Source: Telmatactis stephensoni
Taxonomy: Eukaryota > Cnidaria > Anthozoa > Actiniaria > Isophelliidae
Length of the DNA: 64,000 nucleotides
Reading direction: 5' to 3'
Assembly (NCBI GenBank): GCA_029948255.1
Contig: JALIZF010001858.1
Coordinates: 682,001-746,000 of the forward strand
Part shown: positions 57,656 to 64,000 of the stretch, in pieces
Layout of the letters: each line of letters opens with the position of its first letter
Numbering within the stretch: the first letter of the stretch is position 1
Made by a program: the position numbers and the translations under genes
The notes under the pieces: model-generated
What the model was told of the DNA's origin: nothing
Databases searched by the model: none
What the model saw: the letters and a program-made list of their open reading frames with translations, nothing else

Positions 57656-60600
57656 AACAAGCAAATAAACATTGTCAAACAAACAATATGTCAAATTTCT
57701 AGGCAAAAAAGTGGTTGCAACATTTATAGTTTTCACCAGTTGTCACTCACTTTTTCACAGTAAATGACTGTGGAACAAAACAGTTAATATATATAAAGGG
57801 ATTCCCTTACAGGAAGTGGTTGCTTATGGGAGGTGGTTGCTAGGAGACTGCTGATAGTATGCTATCTTGATGACTGAGTCTAACCTCAAGCTTGGATTCC
57901 ATTTCGTCCATTTCCAATTGATTCTTTTCTTTCATGTCTTCCATGAGACTATAAACAACATATGTAGAGAATTCTTAGTATACTTTAAGGAAAATACTTC
58001 TTGAAAATAACACTGTAACAAACAAACAAACAAACAAACAAACAAACAAACAAACAAATAAATAAACAAACAAAGTCATCATTTCTGTAGGTCAGACTAC
58101 TAACCTTCTAAATTCATCCATCATCGCAAGATGTTCTTCAACAAGTATTTTCTTTTTCTCCTGTGCCAGTAGTTGGTCATACTTCTGCAGCAGAGTTGTA
58201 TGATTGCAGCGAACAGTCTTCAAGCTCAGTTTCTAGTGCCTTTTTCTCTGATTCAAGTTTTGTGATTCGCATGGACAGTTTGGACACTAAAACCAAAGAT
58301 ATCATCATTTATGACTTCATGATTCATCAGTAAACTAATAATTGTCATAACAATAATTAGTACTTAACAATTATTGTCATTTTAGAGTGTAAATAATTAT
58401 GTGAAATACAAGCAGTCAAGATTCTTGTTTGAGTGTTTGCTTGACAGGCTTGAGCCTGCTTGAAAAAAGCTGCATTTTACAAATTAGCCTGTTAGATCCA
58501 CCAAGTGAATAGTTGTACTATATATATCCATGTGGTTGTCACTTTTTACACTGCAATAAATTGTGCTAGATTGTGCAGCTTTTTAGTTGATAACACTACT
58601 ACTTCTATGTGCTAAATGCTAGTAGTTATTTCTACTACATCGTGAACAATCTTACTCTTCGGGGAGCAAGGGTGACTGAGTGGTTAGACTGCTTGCCTCT
58701 CACTGCTGTGGTCCCTGGTTCAATTCCAAGATGGGGCACTTCATGTGAGTTGAGTTTGTTAGTTCGTTCTCTCCCTTGCTTTGAGGGTTTTTCTCTGGGT
58801 CCTCCGGTTTTCCTCCCTCCATCAAAAACAAACTGGTCAGTTGAGTGATTATTTGCAAAATATTCAAGGTAGAGGTTACTAGTGAGTGTGAGAGTATAGT
58901 GTGCCCCAATTAGTTTGCGAATGCTATAAGACTAGGACACTTAATAAATAAACAGTTATTTATTTATTTTATTTCAATGCATTTACCATCTTGTCCATGT
59001 ATTTGCTGCATTTCTTTAATCTTTCTCTGCTGTAAGTCTTGTTGTTTCATTAAGATTGTGTTTTCTTCTACCACTAGTTTAGCTTGTTCCTGAAGCTGTT
59101 GCCTAAACAAGGAGCACAATAAAATAATGGCCCATAAGAACTTCAAATTTGCATGCAAAAACTTTCTAACTACTTGTTGCCTGCAGAAAATCTCACTACA
59201 GTGACCTCCCATTATTGTTGATATCTTTAGGGCTGTGATTTGGTCTGTGCACTAGAGTCTATAATTATAGTGGGAGTTACATTCAGTCTTAGTAATTTTT
59301 AGAAAGCCTGGGGATTGATTGCTGTTCATAATAACAGGATGTCCCAATTAATGAGTGCTTTGCAAGGTGAGAGTTGGTGCACATTATAATACAGGTAACC
59401 CTGGTTAAAAACCTTAATATAGGGTCCTTGGTATCCTGCAGAATCTTGTAAAGAAAACAATCAAACTTGCATATGGGCCTGCTGTAAGCTAAATACTTTT
59501 ATTTAACCAGCATTAGAAAAGTTTTTTTTTTCATTATTTCCATGTCTTAACACAAAATTTCAAAAATGAAATAAATCTACATCACAATTTTCCTGGTTTT
59601 CTATGACTTGTATGAACCCTGAAAATTAAAGTGTAATATATGAAGGTGTAGTAGGGTTTTTTTAAGGCACACTCGATAGACTGTCAATTAATATAGGCAT
59701 GTCATTCTGTGAACTGATATTGTGGTGTATGTACAGTACTAGACAGGATTTCCCCTTACCATTCATCTGAATCAAGAGCATCTGGTTTGGATTTGGCTAT
59801 TCTCTTTTAAGACAAAAGAATATTGATAATTCATCAGTACAAATATATATAATATGTTCCAAAACGGCAGACTGCCAGCAATGCAGGCTAAAATAATAAA
59901 GATTTGATAATTGTCATCAATTATGTCTTGGAAATTTACAACTGTATGGGAATCCCAGTTGTCAGGGCATACATATCAACAATATTTTACCATGTGAAGA
60001 TCTTGGTTTTCTTTGACAATCTCCATAAGTCTTCCTTTAAAGGAATTCATTTCTTCCTGAAGAGAATTATCAAATAGAATACAATGTACATGTAAATAGA
60101 GGATTTGAATGTGCAGAAATACTTATTGAAAATCCAGTGTTGTTGCAATAAGCACTTGCGTGAGCATACATAAACAAAACTGATTAAACACTGAATATGA
60201 GAAGACCCCGTGGCAAGTACATGTAGACAGTGTTAGTAATAGTTGCCACATGGACAATATACACACTTTGATATAGTATGGCAAAGTTATTGTACAATTT
60301 TATTTCCCATTCATTAAAAATCACAAAATACTCATAATTCCACTACAATTCTACAACCTCAACTGGCCGTTATTCCACTGCAACTAATTTTTTCAAGGAA
60401 ATGAATTCAAAATACAGTCACATTTGCCCATCAAGTGAACACCTTTGGTACCCACACAAAAAAACATCATAATCAACCATTTGTAAACAGTGATCACTGG
60501 ATATCAAGGTGAATTAGTGGTCACTTCATAGATCGCTATCACCTACAGATATAAAAGAGGTGGTTCATGGTTCGCATAGAATGTATTAAAAATGTGCAAG

Positions 60601-63600
60601 GTGATACTACTTTTGGAGGTTTACAGCCAAAATTGTTGCATTGCGACCTGCAAATTATGCTAAGTTGTGTTGATTTTGGTATTTTCTGCGACCTGTCTAT
60701 TGTTAGATCGCAGAAAAGAACAAAATCAAACTGATCTTGGTGTGACTTGCAGGTCGCAATGCAATGATTTCAGCTGTAATCCAATAAAAGTGAAAATTTG
60801 CATGAAGGCAACAAAATGTAATGTTTTCTTATTTTTTGGCGAGAAAATAATGTAATAATAAACATGCCAATAAATTTTGAAATAATATTCTCAATCTAAT
60901 TTAATTATGGCATGAACTTATAGAATTAGGGAATGATATAACTTATTCAATAAATAATATATTGCATATCATTATTCAGTGCAAAGATATGAATTTTTGA
61001 AGTTTGAAAAATCTGCAGATTTTCAAATTTCAAAAATTCATAATAATTATTATCTTAACGGTATCTGAGATATTATTTCACCTACATCCCTAATTTTATG
61101 TGCTCTTTCCAATGCATTAATCAAAATTGTGTATTTCTGAGTTTAAAAATTTCACAGCATGAATACTGTCATTTTCCGGCCATAAAATAAAATAAAAACA
61201 TACATTTTGTTGCATTGACGTTTACTGTCTTCTTGCAAAGTTTCACTTTTATTGGATTAAACCTCTAAAAGTAGTATCACCTTGTCCATTTTTAGCACAT
61301 TCTGCGTGCACCATGGTTATATACTATTATTATATACCCTTGTCGATACGCGCGCTCTGATTGGCTAAAAGCTGTGCTTTATCAGAGAACGGAGCACAGC
61401 TCTGATGTCAGCAGCGCGAGCTCAACCGCGCGCACACCTTTTGAATTTTTGTATGAAGAAAATAGACCTTTTTCTCTTGAATATTTACTTCAAAATATAT
61501 AATTTATATATATCGCCTATGGCTCGTGCTCTCCTTACACTTCTTTTGTGCTTTCGTCACTTCCTGCGCACTGTATTACTGAACGGAGCACGGAAAAAGC
61601 TGTTCTATTTGTTAAATAAAGGTTCAATCCTATTATTAAAGTGGCTTTCTATAGATACACTGTACAGTGTGGAATATTCAAGTCACTTAAATTCTTAATA
61701 TATGGCTGCAAAGTTCTTAACACTTACATCATAGATTCTGATGATATCATCTCTTTCTTTGAGTCTGTCATCATAGGCCACAAAAAGGGGAGCTAAGAAT
61801 TTGGTGTTAACCTAGTCATACACATAAACAATGGTTAAGTTTTATCAGCTAATAGCTGATCATTGGTACTCAATATTGAGACCAAGGAGTCATTAAAGCA
61901 GTTAGAATCACAAATTAGCTGTCTGAATGATAATTAATATTCACTAAATATTATACATACCAGCCAAGGACATGATCCTGTCTTTGGAAATAACAAACTA
62001 TCAACTTCCTAAAGTAAAAGATTACTGAATTAAATAATGAGATGCATATAGTCAATAGGAAGACCTCTCAAAATGTTAATAGTTAGCCAGGGTGATTATT
62101 CACGAACACTTGTAAACAAATCTGTTACTGATAGTCCAACAACTTGCTCCTTATCTCACTGACACCTTAACAACCACTTCCTGGCACCTTACCAACCACT
62201 TCCTGACACCTTACCAAACACTTATTGACACCTTACCAACCACTTCCTGACACCTTACCAAACACTTATTGACACCTCACCAACCACTGTCTTATCTACA
62301 CCTTACCAACCACATACTGACACCTTATCATCCACTTACTAACTCATTAACCACTTATTTACACCTTACCAACCACTTACTGACACTACACCAACCATTT
62401 ACTGACACCTCAGCAACCACCTACTGTAATAAGTTTTCTTAAAACTTGGTCTGTACCTCAACAGAAGCTTGTCTGTATTTCATCTGATATCGACTTAGCT
62501 CAACATTCAGCCTGTGAACTTTTCAAACATACAAGGCATAATTACTTTTGATTAAATAAACATTCTTTATATTAGAAAGCTGAATATTTGAAAACATTGT
62601 TTAATTATGTTCATTCTTGTTATAGTACAGTAATAATGTTGTACTTAGAAATTTGTTAAATCAATTGTGTTATTGTGTTATCTCATTAATATCATAATGT
62701 GGAACAATAGAAAATTATAGCTGATTGATTCCAGATATTTTCCTTTCTCTATGATTCTTGATAAACTGATCAACTGTCATTGATTTGGTCCTGAAATTCC
62801 ACTTTTTGCAGGCTTCCTTTGGTGTTCAGAATAGGTCCCGAAAATTAGCCTTTTGCAGGATTTCTTTGGTGTTACTTACTGACAAACCCGATGACATAGT
62901 GGCTTTGCCTCGAAACGAGGCTGTAGCCACAAAAATCAAACTGGTTTGAAAACTTTCTAACCAAAAGTTATTTCAAACCTGCAACATGTACCACTACTGA
63001 CATCATTTTGCTTCTTAATTATCAACTTATAGTTTTAAAGTTAATTGTAAGAGAAAAAATACATTGTAAACTATACCTGTATCTTGTAAGACTTTATTTT
63101 CTTGTTGTAGGTCTTTGATGTACTGCTGTGTTATAAGTGAAGTTCCTCCTATAACAGTTTGAGATGAATGTTAATAGTTCATAATTACTAATAGCACAAG
63201 ATATACTTACAGTACAAATAGAGCAATTTTCACGAATGACAAAGAAACCATGCTATAGTGTAACTGTCAGTGCAGTGACATCATAAAAATATTCAAAATT
63301 CCTGCTATAACTGTGTCTACCGCAAGAGTGCCACTTTTCCAGTAATACAAAAATTGCTCTTTGACCCACAAACTACTGACAAACCACCCAGAAACAGCCA
63401 ACAAACCAAAACCAAAAACAAACTGAAACAGCTTGCTGACAAGCAATTTGACAAATGCCCTGGGACTTCTTTATCCTACAGTAATTAGGGGTGCAGTGAA
63501 GGAGGGATTTAGTGAAAGAATGGGTACTGACTGTTAAGTACTGAGTTACTTAATACACATGACCTAAATCAAATAAAGGACTTACAAGTAGTATCTAACA

Positions 63601-64000
63601 ATGCCATACACCAACTTACCAGATCCTTTCTCAATAGTTTCAGAAAGCTGCTTCAAAACTTTATTTTCCTTTTGCAGGGAAACATTCAGCTCTGAAAGTC
63701 TAGAGTTTTCAAGTGTCAGGACATCAATGTGATTCAGTGATCTCTTTGTGGTACTCTTGCTCTTTTTGTGTGATTTATGACCACCATGAAGTGGGGTCTC
63801 ACTCTTAGACACTGGGATGGCATCAACCTCATCAACTTGAGAACTCGTAATCATATCACCATCGGAGTCAGTGCTGTGTTGTCTGGTCTTCTTGGGATGT
63901 TTTTGTTCCTTTCCTGAAATATTCTGTAGCTCAATTTCTAGTTTCTTGCTCTTTTCCTCTTGTTCTTTTATCTTTGTTTGCAAAGTTTCTTGTTGGATTT
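51904..64000 (-). CDS. CEP89: CEP89-like centriolar coiled-coil protein, 5' end beyond the window
   Basis: Exons on the minus strand: >64000-63620, 63148-63077, 62511-62457, 62008-61961, 61811-61728, 60056-59991, 59803-59760, 59102-58987, 58286-58105, 57948-57885, 56605-56563, 56346-56286, 55699-55600, 55531-55490, 54729-54640, 53227-53181, 53098-52976 and 52018-51904 (stop 51906-51904), about 577 codons. Almost all is coiled coil. Marks shared with CEP89 (distal-appendage protein needed for cilium formation) are LAPLFVAYDDRLKERDD, KLVVEENTILMKQQ, AEKTVEERDSFEEFA and a C-terminal QQLDEVWRKADHDNQQ. Two problems: the exon at 58286-58105 carries one extra base near 58220 (stop at 58180-58178, though its exit phase fits the next exon once shifted), and the phases of 63148-63077 and 62511-62457 do not match, so a small exon between them is probably missed. 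Confidence 0.7.
52098..52450. mobile_element. Inverted-repeat element in the last CEP89-like intron
   Basis: ACTTTTAGATGAAAATGAGT and AATAATATGCTAATGACAAA on the left pair with their complements near 52390-52430. An inner pair GATGTAAACGCACGAAACCG matches the complement near 52340. Non-coding. Confidence 0.65.
54777..54970 (-). repeat. Degenerate inverted copies of the 33-bp minisatellite
   Basis: About five units like TTTGGTTGCCA...GAACCCTAGTACCTCACCC are the reverse complement of the unit at 55087-55412, but diverged. Confidence 0.75.
55087..55412 (+). repeat. 33-bp minisatellite, about 10 near-identical copies
   Basis: The unit is GGTACTAAGGTTCTGACTGG plus CAACCAAAGGGGA (33 bp, a multiple of three). 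It therefore reads as an 11-residue peptide repeat in frames of both strands, with no sign of being translated. Lies in an intron of the CEP89-like gene. Confidence 0.95.
55955..56245 (+). mobile_element. Inverted-repeat element, family B copy 2
   Basis: Same blocks as at 44438-44671 in reverse overall orientation. It keeps a longer central hairpin (TCTTGCTTTTCGAGTGCTC versus TTGCTTTTCTCTTGCTC). Confidence 0.7.
56413..56543 (+). mobile_element. MITE of the GTATGAGTG family, copy 3
   Basis: GAGCAGATTTTGTATGAGTG at the left and TCATACAAAATCTACTGT at the right, with TCTATAAAACATCCAAAATT inside. More diverged than the copy at 26.1 kb. Confidence 0.75.
56984..57441. mobile_element. Two adjacent, oppositely oriented copies of a MITE
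   Basis: Each copy (about 56984-57158 and 57262-57441) has CAATTCCCAG-type ends, a TAGACCCAGGGAA-like block and TTTACTTGGGAAATCTG or its complement. The second reads as an inverted copy of the first. Intronic in the CEP89-like gene. Confidence 0.65.
57598..57653. repeat. CAA microsatellite
   Basis: About 18 uninterrupted CAA units, intronic in the CEP89-like gene. Confidence 0.95.
58018..58075. repeat. CAAA microsatellite
   Basis: (CAAA)n with a CAAATAAATAAA interruption, intronic. Confidence 0.95.
58661..58960 (+). mobile_element. tRNA-derived SINE of a second family
   Basis: The tRNA-like head has an A box GTGACTGAGTGGTTAG (about 58671-58686) and a B box GGTTCAATTCC (58717-58727), followed by a body with GGGTCCTCCGGTTTTCCTCC and an AATAAATAAA tail. 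Unlike the SINEs in APRT. Intronic in the CEP89-like gene. Confidence 0.8.
60560..61320. mobile_element. 760-bp non-autonomous inverted-repeat element with an internal hairpin
   Basis: Outer arms of about 60 bp share GCAAGGTGATACTACTTTTG and GAGGTTTA with their complements near 61260-61295. Inside, TGCATTGCGACCTGCAA near 60640 pairs with TTGCAGGTCGCAATGCA near 60750, with a further AGAAAA/TTTTCT stem. Non-coding. Confidence 0.7.
62160..62430 (+). repeat. 22-bp minisatellite
   Basis: Degenerate tandem units of the type CACCTTACCAACCACTTCCTGA, about 12 copies, with increasing divergence to the right. Intronic in the CEP89-like gene. Confidence 0.85.
63228..63361 (+). mobile_element. MITE of the GTATGAGTG family, copy 4 (most diverged)
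   Basis: AGAGCAATTTTCACGAATGA at the left and ATACAAAAATTGCTCT at the right. The interior CATAAAAATATTCAAAATTC, CTGCTATAACTGTG aligns with the other copies. Confidence 0.65.

Noticed and set aside
57416..57763. Poly-Leu, poly-Asn and poly-Gln frames
   Set aside because: These are translations of the CAA microsatellite in an intron.
58661..58730. A functional tRNA gene
   Set aside because: A and B boxes are present, but the acceptor stem cannot pair and a SINE body follows directly.

Overview
This window looks like animal nuclear DNA, most likely from a cnidarian (coral or anemone). It is AT-rich, with short coding exons, GT-AG introns of 0.1-3.6 kb, and many small inverted-repeat elements. 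The gene families are metazoan: transmembrane prolyl 4-hydroxylase, APRT, a CaM-kinase, Dickkopf, a collagen/fibrinogen-like secreted protein, and a CEP89-like centriolar protein. The cnidarian placement is inferred from gene style and repeat content, not from a diagnostic marker.

Layout. Positions 1-9010 (+) hold a P4HTM-type gene missing its first exon; intron 2 carries a roughly 27-copy array of its own exon/intron junction. Positions 9933-11823 (-) hold an unrecognised lysine/arginine-rich, probably nuclear protein with a duplicated in-frame exon. It faces a candidate first exon at 12499 (+). Positions 12955-17606 are a complete Ty3-type LTR retrotransposon with identical 151-bp LTRs and an intact 1385-codon gag-pol frame, inserted into a decayed LINE. 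Positions 18225-23303 (+) are APRT in five exons, its introns filled with SINE copies and two large foldback elements. Positions 24848-29938 (-) are a seven-exon CaM-kinase-like gene. Positions 29939-33650 are gene-poor with GAA/CAA repeats. Positions 33651-39039 (+) are a Dickkopf-like secreted protein with an expanded set of N-terminal cysteine repeats. Positions 41925-47803 (-) are a secreted collagen-like/fibrinogen-like gene with one frameshift. Positions 51904-64000 (-) are a CEP89-like coiled-coil gene whose 5' end lies beyond the window, also with one single-base frameshift.

The genes are unrelated housekeeping, signalling, matrix and cilium genes and form no operon or pathway. What unifies the window is repeat biology: at least ten different palindromic or terminal-inverted-repeat elements, one of them a four-copy family, mostly in introns, plus two places where a tandem repeat has copied a 5' splice site.
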